Part shown: positions 52,245-61,499 of the stretch, piece after piece
How positions within the stretch are numbered: the stretch's first letter is position 1
How the letters are laid out: each line of letters opens with the position of its first letter
Source of the DNA: F1-60-MAGs104 sp046080505
GTDB taxonomy: Bacteria; Planctomycetota; Phycisphaerae; Phycisphaerales; SM1A02
Reading direction: 5' to 3'
NCBI GenBank assembly: GCA_046080505.1
Contig: JBJTUC010000028.1
Span: forward strand, 62,001-126,000
Length of the DNA: 64,000 nt
Position numbers and translations under genes: made by a program
The notes under the pieces: generated by a model
Databases searched by the model: none
Told to the model about the DNA's origin: nothing
What the model saw: the letters and a program-made list of their open reading frames with translations, nothing else

Positions 52245-53509
52245 ACGAGGCTCGCCAAGAGAACGCGCCGCTGGTCTTCGGCTTCGTCATCGCCATCTTG
52301 CTGCATCTTCTTGTCGCAGTACCTGCGCTGCAGGCATCATGGGGCGTGGGTGGAGCCAGTCCGCTGAACTCGTCCCTCGATGGCTCGAGCATGTCGGAGC
52401 AGAAGCTGCGCGAGCGACTTGCGAAGGCGCTGCAGGAGGAGTTGGAACGCGCCGCTCGCGAGCAGGAGAATGAAGTGGTCCCTGGTATGGAAAAGGGCTC
52501 CGACGAGGGAATGACATGGATCGGTTACGAGGAGTATCAACAGCATCTCGCTGCGCACGGCGAGACCGATCAGGCGGCGTTCACCGAGAAGGATGCGGGT
52601 GGTGGCGGCGCGCCGCAAGCAGGCGAACAGACCTCTGGTGCGCAGCCCGCGGAGCCGCCTCAGCAGGCGGCTGCGCAACCGCCGCAGCCACTTGCTCAGC
52701 CGCAGGAATTGCAGCCACAGCCGACGCAGCCGAAGCAACCGACGCCGCCCGTGGAAGCCGTCTCCGCGGCCAGCCCGCGCCCATCACCCGACCCATCGGA
52801 CGCGAAGGGGTTTGAGCCGCAGCCCACGGAAGCCAACTTGCCGCCAACTGCACCCGATGGAATGGATGCGGTCTTGCCTCCTGCCGTGCGCCGAGAGGAG
52901 ACGCAAACGAATCCATCTTCGGAGTTGCCCCCCACCGCACCAAAGCGCGATGACGTGATGCCGGAGCCAGTACCCCGCCCCGAAACTCCGCCCGCAGCCG
53001 CGCTTCCACCTTCGACCGCGCAGCAGACACAGCAGCCGCCCGCCACGCAGTCACCCGCTCAGGCTGCACCGCAAACACAGACGCAGCAGCCTGCGACTTC
53101 TCCATCGGTTGCGCCGGTGGCTGGGCTGCCAGGCAGCGTCGGTCCGGGGCAGAGCCAAGGAGAACGCTCCGACCGCGAGTCCGATGCCACAAGCATCGCC
53201 GATGTACCACCCTCCCTCTGGAAGAACGGCAAGCCGCTTGCACGCAAAGGACTCGAGATCAAGACCAAGAAGCCAGCGCTGCCAATCCTGACGCAGTTGA
53301 CCACACGACCTGGGAATCCAGTCTGCGAGATCCTCTTCGGCAAGGACGGCGTTCCCGTCTCGTGCAAGGTGCTGATGTCGAGCGGCTACCCAGATGTCGA
53401 TGGACCAGTCCTGGACGCGCTGTACCGCTGGCGCGCGAAAGGATCACAGCTCGACAAACTTGCGCCGGGAAAAACGCTCACTTTTCGCGTGCGTTTCATA
53501 CTCAACTGA
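52241..53509 (+). CDS. TonB/TolA-like periplasm-spanning protein
   Basis: A 422-residue protein with an N-terminal membrane helix (LVFGFVIAILLHLLVAVPAL), a long Pro/Gln/Ala-rich linker (about 110-330) that would cross the periplasm, and a C-terminal TonB-like domain (about 330-422) with PGNPVCEILFGKDGVPVSCKVL, a Tyr-Pro and a closing VRFIL strand. The C-terminal pair of cysteines is unusual. It may transmit force to outer-membrane receptors or act as TolA; the gene lies directly after exbD, overlapping it. Confidence 0.8.
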   Translation: MNEARQENAPLVFGFVIAILLHLLVAVPALQASWGVGGASPLNSSLDGSSMSEQKLRERLAKALQEELERAAREQENEVVPGMEKGSDEGMTWIGYEEYQQHLAAHGETDQAAFTEKDAGGGGAPQAGEQTSGAQPAEPPQQAAAQPPQPLAQPQELQPQPTQPKQPTPPVEAVSAASPRPSPDPSDAKGFEPQPTEANLPPTAPDGMDAVLPPAVRREETQTNPSSELPPTAPKRDDVMPEPVPRPETPPAAALPPSTAQQTQQPPATQSPAQAAPQTQTQQPATSPSVAPVAGLPGSVGPGQSQGERSDRESDATSIADVPPSLWKNGKPLARKGLEIKTKKPALPILTQLTTRPGNPVCEILFGKDGVPVSCKVLMSSGYPDVDGPVLDALYRWRAKGSQLDKLAPGKTLTFRVRFILN

Positions 53510-53536
53510 ACACGAACCCAAACTCGCGCAACCGCA

Positions 53537-54325
53537 TCACTGCTGCAGACGGCTTCGCCAGAGTCCGAGCGATGCATCATCCGTGAGGTCGTACCACAGC
53601 GGAGTGACCGTCACGAAGCGGTCCATGAGCGCTTCGACATCGCTGCCTTCCGCCGTGTGGACGAACTCCATGCCGCTGCCACAAGGCCAGTAGTAGGCAC
53701 GGCCATCGGGCGCCTCGCGCCGCTCGTGGCGGTCGACGCCGGCAGCGGTGTTCATTCGCACCACCTTGATCTGCGGCATCGGTGCATCGGGCGTTTCGGT
53801 TCGAGGAACATTGATCGACACCACTCGGTGCGCATCGAGGGGGTGCTCGAGCACGCGGTCGATCGCTGCGCGCGCAATCTGCGCCGCACGCCGCCACTCA
53901 ATCCTCGAGAAGTCCCCAAGGTGCAGACTGACTGCGATCGCTGGCACACCGAGAAAGGCGGCCTCGATCGCGGCAGCAACGGTCCCGGAGTAAATCACAT
54001 TGATCCCGACATTTGCGCCGCCATTCATGCCGCTGATCACAAGGTCTGGTGCGCTGCCGGCACCGAAACGCTCCGGCCAGATCGTCCGAAGCCCAAGCTT
54101 CACGCAGTCGGCTGGCGTCCCATCGACGGCGATGCCGCGGAAGGTCTCCGTCACTGCCACCTCGCGCGTCATCAGCGCGCGGTGAAAGGTGATGCCGTGG
54201 CTCATGGCGGACTGCACGCCGGCGGGCGCGACGGTGAAGACCTCGCCAAGCGATGCGATCTCACGGTGCAGCGCTTCGATCCCTTGCGCTTCGATTCCAT
54301 CGTCGTTGGTGAGCAGGATTCGCAT
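53537..54325 (-). CDS. surE: 5'/3'-nucleotidase SurE
   Basis: SurE is a metal-dependent phosphatase of nucleoside monophosphates and short polyphosphates, linked to stationary-phase survival. The 262-residue protein opens with MRILLTNDDGIEAQG (metal ligands Asp8, Asp9) and has VDGTPADCVKLGL, SGMNGGANVGINVIYSGTVAAA and VSINVP. Length is normal. The ATG at 54325 is chosen because family members begin here; the longer frame adds a nonhomologous leader. It follows the GT2 gene after 61 nt, probably in the same operon. Confidence 0.95.
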   Translation of the reverse strand: MRILLTNDDGIEAQGIEALHREIASLGEVFTVAPAGVQSAMSHGITFHRALMTREVAVTETFRGIAVDGTPADCVKLGLRTIWPERFGAGSAPDLVISGMNGGANVGINVIYSGTVAAAIEAAFLGVPAIAVSLHLGDFSRIEWRRAAQIARAAIDRVLEHPLDAHRVVSINVPRTETPDAPMPQIKVVRMNTAAGVDRHERREAPDGRAYYWPCGSGMEFVHTAEGSDVEALMDRFVTVTPLWYDLTDDASLGLWRSRLQQ

Positions 54326-54386
54326 GGGAAGGTCGTGAGCATAGGCAGGGAACGCCGCCGCTGCCGATGTGCGTACTCGCACCGCC

Positions 54387-55616
54387 TCAGTCGCGGACTG
54401 GCGTCAGCACATACTCGCGACCGCCCCATCGCACGGGTTTACCCGCCACAAGATCGCGCGAAGCCTGCCACATGATGCCCGCCACGGCGATGGAGCCATG
54501 CACGCAGGTCAGCGCAGCGAGACGCGGAACGCCGATCAGCGCGAAGATGTGCATCAGGGTTGCCTGCTGCATGCAGATTCCAAACGCGCCGCAGCCAATG
54601 CCTGCCCAACCGAGCGGTTCATCGCCCGACCGCAGCGCGAGAATGCCGCAACCCACGCTGATGCACGCGACGGCGAACACGCCAGCACCTGCGAGTGCGC
54701 ACTCCATCGCGTAACGCCGCAGTTTGTGCGGCCTCCGCCGGGACGCCTCGATGAAGATGCGCCGCCAACCGTGACGAAACTGTCTGTAGGTCTCGTACAT
54801 GCGCACATGCAGCATGTCATCTGCTACGAAGAGCCCCGCTCGCAGATGTGCCACTTGCACGGCGGCCCTCGCAAACGCCAGATCCTCGAGCAGATCGTCC
54901 TTGACCGACGCATGACCGCCGATCGCGTCGTACCCCTCGCGCGTGAAGAGCATGAACTGCCCGTTGGCGAAGGGGCGTGGATGCACTGCGTCATTCGCCC
55001 GTGCGATGGGGAAGAGCTTCATCAGTTCCATCGCGGCCAACGGCTGCACCGTCGCCTCAAACAGATGCCGAATGCTGACACCGGGCAGCGCCGACAACAG
55101 CGACAGCCCGCGATCCTCCATCAGCGCAACGGACGCACGCACGAGCAGTGGATCGAACAGCGTGTCTGCGTCGGTAAACAGCAGGCGTTCACCCGTGGCT
55201 GCCAGGGCGCCCACGGCGGCGGCGTTGCACTTGCCCGCCCAGTCCTCTGGGCATGACTCGTTCTCGATGATCCGAAGTGAAACGCTGCGGCGTGAAGCGT
55301 CAGGATGCCGAGCCCACTCACGCTCGAGTGCGGCGCGCGAGGCATCGGTGCAGCGGTCGAGCACAAAGATCACTTCGAGCAACGCTGGATAGGACTGCGC
55401 AACGAGGCTCCGCAGCAAGTCGGGCGCGTGCTGTTCCTCATTGTGTGCTGGAACAATCACGGAAACGGTCGGCCACGAATCGAGAGGCAGGTCGATCCCA
55501 CTTCGCATGTTGGGACGCCCGCTGCGGTCGCGGTGCACACGCCAACGCACGATCAACCAATAGAAGCCGCCCGCAACGGACATCGCGGCACAAGTCCAGA
55601 CGGCGACCACAAGCAT
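54387..55616 (-). CDS. Glycosyltransferase family 2, HpnB/CrtQ-like
   Basis: A 409-residue membrane-bound GT2. An N-terminal helix precedes the GT-A domain with VSVIVPAHNEE, FVLDRCTDASR, GKCNAAAVGALAATGERLLFTDAD (DxD-like) and the late acceptor motif LLEDLAFARA with Q/RxxRHGWRR. Three to four C-terminal helices follow. The architecture resembles the hopanoid-associated HpnB and the carotenoid CrtQ enzymes, and squalene genes are 54 kb away in the window, but the link is weak. The ATG at 55616 gives an N-terminal helix at once and lies seven bases after a TAGCCT box. Confidence 0.8.
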   Translation of the reverse strand: MLVVAVWTCAAMSVAGGFYWLIVRWRVHRDRSGRPNMRSGIDLPLDSWPTVSVIVPAHNEEQHAPDLLRSLVAQSYPALLEVIFVLDRCTDASRAALEREWARHPDASRRSVSLRIIENESCPEDWAGKCNAAAVGALAATGERLLFTDADTLFDPLLVRASVALMEDRGLSLLSALPGVSIRHLFEATVQPLAAMELMKLFPIARANDAVHPRPFANGQFMLFTREGYDAIGGHASVKDDLLEDLAFARAAVQVAHLRAGLFVADDMLHVRMYETYRQFRHGWRRIFIEASRRRPHKLRRYAMECALAGAGVFAVACISVGCGILALRSGDEPLGWAGIGCGAFGICMQQATLMHIFALIGVPRLAALTCVHGSIAVAGIMWQASRDLVAGKPVRWGGREYVLTPVRD

Positions 55617-55623
55617 CGGTCGC

Positions 55624-55661
55624 AGGCTACCCCCTGCCGCTCTCCGTTGTCGGAGTACGCT
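55624..55661. promoter_or_regulatory. Divergent GT2 / nnrE promoters (-10 boxes)
   Basis: Minus strand TAGCCT (55629 to 55624) ends 7 nt before the GT2 ATG. Plus strand TACGCT (55656-55661) ends 12 nt before the nnrE ATG. No -35 is obvious. Inferred. Confidence 0.35.
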
Positions 55662-55673
55662 TGGGTGTTCCCG

Positions 55674-56341
55674 ATGCAGACGCTCACGCGCAGTCAGGCG
55701 GCCGATTATGACCGCCAGTGCAGTACGCACTGGGCGATCCCATCGCTCGCGCTGATGGCGCACGCATCAGCGGAGTGCGCGCTCGCCGTACTCCGCGCAC
55801 TCTCATCGCCAGCGCCGCGCGTGTTGGCCCTGTGCGGGCCTGGCAACAACGGCGGCGATGGATACGCGGTCGCGCGCGCGCTGCACTCCCATGTGTCGCG
55901 GCTCGCGCGTGCGCGGTCGTGCCCCCCACGCCTCGCGGGGACGCCGCGGTGATGCACGAAGCGGCGCGTCGGCTCGATCTGCTTCTGCCGTGGGCCGAGC
56001 GCGATTCGTGGTCGTCCTCGCACGACTGCGTTCTGATCGATGCGCTGCTCGGCACTGGCATTTCTCGCGCGCCCGATGGAGAACTGCGCGATGCAATACG
56101 GTGGTTGAACGCCCGCCGCGCTGCGGGCGCGCAAGTGATTGCCATTGACGTACCGAGCGGTCTCGATACGGACTCTGGAGAACCATTCGCAGGCGGCGAC
56201 GCCGTCCACGCTTCACGCACGCTCACGATGGTCGCCATGAAATCGGGCTTTGCAGCAGCAAACGCGAAGAAGTTTGTGGGTGCGACTGAGGTGCTGTCGA
56301 TTGGAGGCCCACCACTCGACCGCGTTCCATCCGACTGTTGA
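55674..56341 (+). pseudogene. nnrE: NAD(P)H-hydrate epimerase, interrupted by one frameshift
   Basis: The reading frame from ATG 55674 (MQTLTRSQAADYDRQC) contains the YjeF_N nucleotide motif GPGNNGGDGYAVARALHS and then runs to a stop at 55950-55952. The rest of the family, from ACAVVPPTPRGDAAV through IDALLGTGISRAPDG, VIAIDVPSGLDTDSG and MKSGFAAAN, continues in another frame to 56341. One missing base near 55893-55897 (in the stretch after HSHV) restores a continuous protein of about 222 residues. It may be a real mutation, a sequencing error or, less likely, programmed frameshifting. NnrE repairs hydrated NAD(P)H. The partner dehydratase domain is not fused here. Confidence 0.8.
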
Positions 56342-56348
56342 ATTCACC

Positions 56349-57989
56349 GTGTACGCATCCCTCGTCTCCAACCGCTATCTGACATCACGGCTGATCCCCG
56401 TCATCGCCGTCGCTGCGGTCGCACTCTGCGTCGCGCTCGTGATCACGGTCGTGTCCGTGATGAGCGGGTTCCTCGACATGCTGAAGGCATCCGGGCGCAG
56501 CATCGTGGGCGATGTCATCGTGTCATCAGGAATCGGCGGCATGCCATACTCCGAAGAACTGCTCGCGGAGCTTCGCGCACTGCCAGAGGTCGCGGGCGCA
56601 ACGCCGCTGATCGACACCATCGGACTGCTCCGCATGCCCTACCCCGCGGGACCGCAGAAGGAGACCGCGCATGTGCAGGTGTGGGCGATTGATCCCGAAT
56701 CGCTCACGGGTGTGACGGACTTTGCCGAGGATCTCTACTGGCGTGCGCCCAAGGACGCAGCTACTGCAAGCGCGATGGCGCCAGACGATCCGCGCCGATC
56801 GCTTGACCCAACGATCCTGGAAGATGGCAAGCGGCTCGTGCAGTCGAGCACCAACACTCCAGGCATCGCACTCGGCATGCATGTGTCCGTCGGCAACGCG
56901 CGCCAACGCGACGGCTCGTACTTGCCTCGGTACGGGTGGTTCATGCCGGGGCTCGAAGTCACCCTCACCGTGGTCCCCGTTTCAGGCAAGGGCAAGATTG
57001 CCGAGCCGCGCGAGCAGATTTTTCCTGTGGTCAACGAAGTACAGACGGGGCTCTTTGAAGTGGACCGCAATCGTGTGTACATACCGCTCGCGGAGGGACA
57101 GCGATTGCTTCGACTCGACGAAGCACCGCTCTACGACCTGACGGCGGATCCCGATGCATCGGGCAGCTATCCGGTGATCGGGCGCACGCCTTCGCGCGTC
57201 ACAAAACTGCTGTTGCGCGCGAACCCCGGGTGCTCGGCGGATGCGCTGCGGGATCGCGTGCAGACCACCTATGACGCCTTCGCGGACCGCATCGAAGCGG
57301 ACCGTATGCGAACCGCGTCCATGCCCCGCTTCGTGCAAGTATTGACTTGGGAGCAGCAGCTGCGCGATCTGATCATCCCCGTCGAGAAGGAGCGGGAAAT
57401 GATGCGCGTGCTGTTCTCGCTCATTTACCTCGTGTGCGCAGGGCTGATTCTCTCGATCTTCTGGGCGATCGTTGTCGAGAAGACGCGCGACATCGGCATT
57501 CTCCGCAGCGTCGGTGCATCGCGCACGGGCGTCATGTGGATTTTCCTGCGCTATGGACTGATCATCGGAACGCTCGGAAGCGCGCTGGGCGTTCTGTTGG
57601 CGTGGGCGATCGTGACGAATGTGAATCCGATCCATGAGGCAATCGGCAGCGATGCGCCGCTGGCGATCCGCGTCACCGCATGGTCGCTTGCGTTGGCGTG
57701 CGCCATTGGGCTCTGCGTGACCGCATTGCGGCGGAAGTTCCTGCCCACACTGCTCTGGACACTGGGGACGATCGTGTTGACTGGGGCGGCGCTCGGACTC
57801 ACGCTGCACCACGGGACACTCATCTGGGACCCGAGCATCTATTACTTCACACTGGTGCCTGACAAGGTGGATTGGTGGGCAGCTGGAACGACCGCCGTGG
57901 GCGGCGTGCTCTTCAGCGTGATTGGCTCGGCGATTCCCGCGGCAAAGGCCGCGGACATCGACCCGGTGGAGGCGCTTCGCTATGGCTGA
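56349..57989 (+). CDS. LolC/LolE-type lipoprotein-releasing permease (FtsX-like)
   Basis: A 546-residue ABC permease of the MacB/FtsX class. A first helix (VIAVAAVALCVALVITVVSVMSG) is followed by a large periplasmic domain (about 50-355) and three C-terminal helices with LIYLVCAGLILSIFWAIVVEKTRDIGILRSVGAS, the coupling-helix signature. There is an extra pair of hydrophobic segments near residues 440-480. With LolD it would extract lipoproteins from the inner membrane for sorting. The GTG at 56349 is chosen by the family start; the stop overlaps lolD by eight bases. Confidence 0.88.
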   Translation: MYASLVSNRYLTSRLIPVIAVAAVALCVALVITVVSVMSGFLDMLKASGRSIVGDVIVSSGIGGMPYSEELLAELRALPEVAGATPLIDTIGLLRMPYPAGPQKETAHVQVWAIDPESLTGVTDFAEDLYWRAPKDAATASAMAPDDPRRSLDPTILEDGKRLVQSSTNTPGIALGMHVSVGNARQRDGSYLPRYGWFMPGLEVTLTVVPVSGKGKIAEPREQIFPVVNEVQTGLFEVDRNRVYIPLAEGQRLLRLDEAPLYDLTADPDASGSYPVIGRTPSRVTKLLLRANPGCSADALRDRVQTTYDAFADRIEADRMRTASMPRFVQVLTWEQQLRDLIIPVEKEREMMRVLFSLIYLVCAGLILSIFWAIVVEKTRDIGILRSVGASRTGVMWIFLRYGLIIGTLGSALGVLLAWAIVTNVNPIHEAIGSDAPLAIRVTAWSLALACAIGLCVTALRRKFLPTLLWTLGTIVLTGAALGLTLHHGTLIWDPSIYYFTLVPDKVDWWAAGTTAVGGVLFSVIGSAIPAAKAADIDPVEALRYG

Positions 57990-58686
57990 GCAGCCACTCC
58001 TTGAGGCGTGCCAAGTTCACAAGACCTACCGCTTCGGCGCGCACGGCGTTGAAGTCCTGCGCAGCGTTGATTTGAGTGTGCGAAGCGGCGAGTGGCTCGC
58101 TGTACTCGGCTCATCTGGATCTGGCAAGAGCACGCTGATGCATCTGCTCGGCGGTCTTGATCGCCCAGATGCGGGCAAGGGCGAGATCCGCTTCCGCGGT
58201 GAACCCATCTCCCTTCAGCCTGGTTCTGCACTCGACAACTACCGAAACCGCGACATCGGATTCGTGTTCCAGTTCTATCACCTGCTCCCTGAGCTGAGTG
58301 TGCTTGAGAACACGCTGCTGCCGGCGCTCGTGCACGGCGCGCGGCGCGAGGGGCGCGCGCTTCTTCGCCAGGACGCGAGAGCCTTGCTCGGATCCTTCGG
58401 CCTCGATCACCGCCTCTCGCACCGCCCTTCGCAACTGTCAGGAGGTGAACGCCAACGCGTCGCAATCGCGCGTGCGCTGATCAATCGCCCCGCCGTGCTG
58501 CTGGCGGACGAACCGACAGGCAATCTGGACGCCACCACGGGAGCGGGCATCCTCGACCTCCTCGCCGAACGGCACAAGCAAGGTCTGACCATTGTCATGG
58601 TGACCCACGACCGCGAGGTGGCTTCCCGCGCCACTCGGCAGATTCGTCTTGTAAACGGCACGAGCGACTCGACCGCGCAGGACTGA
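57982..58686 (+). CDS. lolD: Lipoprotein-releasing ABC ATPase LolD
   Basis: A 234-residue ATPase with Walker A GSSGSGKST, Q-loop FVFQFYHLLPELSVLEN, signature LSGGERQRVAIARAL, Walker B VLLADEPTGNLD and the H-loop VTHD. The sequence GNLD and the overall match to LolD/MacB fit the preceding LolC/E-type gene, which it overlaps. It powers release of outer-membrane lipoproteins to LolA. No LolA or LolB is in the window. Confidence 0.93.
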   Translation: MAEQPLLEACQVHKTYRFGAHGVEVLRSVDLSVRSGEWLAVLGSSGSGKSTLMHLLGGLDRPDAGKGEIRFRGEPISLQPGSALDNYRNRDIGFVFQFYHLLPELSVLENTLLPALVHGARREGRALLRQDARALLGSFGLDHRLSHRPSQLSGGERQRVAIARALINRPAVLLADEPTGNLDATTGAGILDLLAERHKQGLTIVMVTHDREVASRATRQIRLVNGTSDSTAQD

Positions 58687-58916
58687 TCGATTTCTCGTTG
58701 AAGTACGCCATATCCGCTCGCAAGCCGCGCAGCAGAAGTACTTTGGCATCTTTTTTGCTACCGCACTACGCTCGCTCCCGCCGAACTTTGTGTCGAAAGA
58801 ACTGAGAGGCACGGGTTGAGTGTCGGTCCGGCGAATCCGATAGTTCATCGGCAGCATCGTGCTGCTGATGAGTGCCGCCTGCTGGGAGTCGTTCGGCGGC
58901 ATGAGGTTGAGGGTCG

Positions 58917-58922
58917 TAGGAT
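58917..58922 (+). promoter_or_regulatory. Possible clpC -10 box
   Basis: TAGGAT lies 27 nt before the clpC ATG, followed by AGGAGG seven bases before the start. The 263-nt gap from lolD (58687-58949) holds no gene I can support and no CIRCE or CtsR-type direct repeat. Confidence 0.35.
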
Positions 58923-58949
58923 CAGCGATTCACCAACAGGAGGTTCCCC

Positions 58950-61499
58950 ATGTTTGAACGACTTACCGATCGCGCACGCAAGGTCATGGCACTCGCCAAT
59001 CAGGAGGCGCAGCGTTTCAACCATGAGTACATCGGCACCGAGCACATTCTGCTTGGGCTGGTGAAGGAGGCTTCGGGTGTGGGCGCCAATGTGCTGAAGA
59101 ATCTTGGCATCGATCTGCGCAAGGTGCGGCTCGAAGTCGAGAAGCTCGTCAAGAGCGGGCCCGAAATGGTGACCATGGGCAAGTTGCCGCAGACGCCACG
59201 CGCGAAGAAGGTGCTCGAGTACGCCATCGAAGAAGCGCGCAATCTCAATCACAACTATGTGGGCACCGAGCATCTGCTGCTCGGTTTGCTGCGCGAGCAG
59301 GATGGCGTGGCTGCGCAGGTCCTTGTGAATCTCGGGCTGAAGCTTGAAGATGTCCGTGAGGAAGTCCTGAACCTGCTCGGTGCTGGTGGCGAAAGCGAAG
59401 AGGAGACTCCGCAGGGGCAGCAGGAACCTGGAGCGGGCGAAGCGGGACCGGGCGAGCGGGAGCCAGGCGCACGGCGTGCGACCAAGAGCAAGACCCCTGC
59501 CCTCGACTCGTTCGGCCGCGATTTGACCGAACTCGCTCGCAACGGCGAACTCGATCCCGTCATCGGACGCCATCAGGAAATCGAGCGGCTCATCCAAGTG
59601 CTGTGCCGTCGAACCAAGAACAATCCAGTGCTGCTTGGCGAAGCAGGCGTCGGAAAGACCGCGATCGCCGAGGGTCTTGCGCAGGCCATCATCGCACAAG
59701 AGGTTCCCGACCTGCTGTTCGAGAAGCGCCTCGTGGTGCTCGACCTTGCCGCGATGGTCGCGGGTACCAAGTACCGCGGCCAGTTTGAAGAGCGCATCAA
59801 GGCCGTGATGAACGAAGTCCGCCGCGCCAAGAATGTGATCCTTTTCATCGACGAGTTGCACACCCTGGTCGGCGCCGGCGGCGCCGAGGGTGCGATCGAT
59901 GCATCCAATGTGCTGAAGCCAGCGCTCTCGCGCGGCGAGATCCAGTGCGTTGGCGCCACGACCTTCGACGAGTATCGCAAGTACATCGAAAAGGATGCTG
60001 CCCTCGAGCGGCGATTCCAGTCGATCGCCGTCGAGCCGCCCACCGCAACGCAGACCATCGAAATCCTCAAGGGTCTGCGCGACAAGTACGCATCCCATCA
60101 CCGTGTGCGGTACACGGATGAGGCGCTCAGAGCGGCGGTCGAACTCTCAGGGCGCTACATCACGGGGCGCGTTCAACCGGACAAGTCGATCGATGTCATC
60201 GACGAGGCGGGCGCGCGCCTCCGACTGAAGAGCATGACCAAGCCACCTGATTTGACCGAACTCGAGGAGCGCGTGGAACGCCTCGCGATCGAGAAGGACG
60301 AGGCCGTGAAGGGCGCCGACTATGAGCGTGCCGCGGAACTCCGCGATCAGGCGGAGAAGTTGCGCAAGGAAAAGGAGAAGCTCCAGCAGGCGTGGCGTGA
60401 CCGAATGAACGAGACCGAAGCCACGGTGGACGAGGAGGTCATCCGCGAAGTCGTCGCCAAGATGACCGGCGTGCCGTTGACCCGCATGGCAAAGGGCGAA
60501 TCGGAGCGGCTGCTGCAGCTCGAGAACGAACTGCATCGGAAGGTCGTCAGCCAGGACGAGGCGGTCAAGGCGGTGTCGCGCGCGATCCGAAAGGCACGCG
60601 CGGGACTCAAGGATCCGAAGCGCCCGATGGGTTCGTTCCTCTTCGTCGGTCCATCTGGCGTCGGCAAGACGCTCCTGGCGAAGGCGATCGCGGAGTTCAT
60701 GTTCGGCGATCCCGAGTCGATGATCTACCTCGACATGAGCGAGTACATGGAAAAGCACACGGTGTCGCGGCTTGTTGGCGCACCCCCCGGTTACGTCGGA
60801 TACGAGGAGGGCGGACAGCTCACCGAACGCATCCGACGGCGCCCCTACTCCGTGGTGCTGCTCGACGAAGTCGAGAAGGCGCATCCCGATGTGTTCAACA
60901 TGCTGCTGCAGATCATGGAAGAAGGTCGCCTGACGGACTCATTTGGCAGACAGGTCGACTTCAAGAACACGATCGTCATCATGACGAGCAACATTGGCGC
61001 CGATCTCATCAAGGGCGGCTCGAACTTCGGCTTCACCAAGCGGGCGGAGGTGCAGGACTACGAGAAGATCAAGAAGTCTCTTCTCAGCGAAGTGGAAAAG
61101 TTCTTCCGACCGGAGTTCATCAACCGTCTCGATGACACGATCGTCTTCCGGCCGTTGGTGAAGGACGACCTTGTGCAGATCATCGACATCGAACTGGCGA
61201 AGGTGCGAGAGCGCCTCGGTGAGCGGCAGATGACGCTGGCGCTCGATCAGGTGGCCAAGGACTTCATCATTGAAAAGGGCTACAACCCCGACTTTGGCGC
61301 GCGACCTCTGCGGCGTGCGATCGGTTCCTACATCGAAGACCCGCTTGCGGAGAGCTTGCTCACCGGCGAGTTCAAGGCTGGCGATGCGATCGAGGGAACA
61401 CGCCCTGAAGGCAAGGAGCATCTGGTCTTCACCGTGCGCCCGAGCACAGGTGCTTCGACCGAACCGCCTCCAGCGGCAAGCACCTCGATGACGACGTGA
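58950..61499 (+). CDS. clpC: ATP-dependent Clp protease ATP-binding subunit ClpC
   Basis: An AAA+ unfoldase of 849 residues that feeds ClpP and handles misfolded proteins. It has two N-domain repeats (EYIGTEHILLGL and NYVGTEHLLLGL), AAA-1 with GEAGVGKTAIAEGLAQ (about residue 229), a UVR motif (DYERAAELRDQAEKLRKEKE) that separates ClpC from ClpA and ClpB, and AAA-2 with GPSGVGKTLLAKAIA (about 566). An acidic Gly/Glu-rich insert lies near 150. AGGAGG lies seven bases before the ATG. The stop overlaps the GTG of the following membrane protein gene. Confidence 0.97.
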   Translation: MFERLTDRARKVMALANQEAQRFNHEYIGTEHILLGLVKEASGVGANVLKNLGIDLRKVRLEVEKLVKSGPEMVTMGKLPQTPRAKKVLEYAIEEARNLNHNYVGTEHLLLGLLREQDGVAAQVLVNLGLKLEDVREEVLNLLGAGGESEEETPQGQQEPGAGEAGPGEREPGARRATKSKTPALDSFGRDLTELARNGELDPVIGRHQEIERLIQVLCRRTKNNPVLLGEAGVGKTAIAEGLAQAIIAQEVPDLLFEKRLVVLDLAAMVAGTKYRGQFEERIKAVMNEVRRAKNVILFIDELHTLVGAGGAEGAIDASNVLKPALSRGEIQCVGATTFDEYRKYIEKDAALERRFQSIAVEPPTATQTIEILKGLRDKYASHHRVRYTDEALRAAVELSGRYITGRVQPDKSIDVIDEAGARLRLKSMTKPPDLTELEERVERLAIEKDEAVKGADYERAAELRDQAEKLRKEKEKLQQAWRDRMNETEATVDEEVIREVVAKMTGVPLTRMAKGESERLLQLENELHRKVVSQDEAVKAVSRAIRKARAGLKDPKRPMGSFLFVGPSGVGKTLLAKAIAEFMFGDPESMIYLDMSEYMEKHTVSRLVGAPPGYVGYEEGGQLTERIRRRPYSVVLLDEVEKAHPDVFNMLLQIMEEGRLTDSFGRQVDFKNTIVIMTSNIGADLIKGGSNFGFTKRAEVQDYEKIKKSLLSEVEKFFRPEFINRLDDTIVFRPLVKDDLVQIIDIELAKVRERLGERQMTLALDQVAKDFIIEKGYNPDFGARPLRRAIGSYIEDPLAESLLTGEFKAGDAIEGTRPEGKEHLVFTVRPSTGASTEPPPAASTSMTT

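Noticed and set aside
58745..58765. T-run after lolD as an intrinsic terminator
   Set aside because: Six Ts are present, but no stable hairpin directly precedes them; only weak, long-looped pairings can be drawn.
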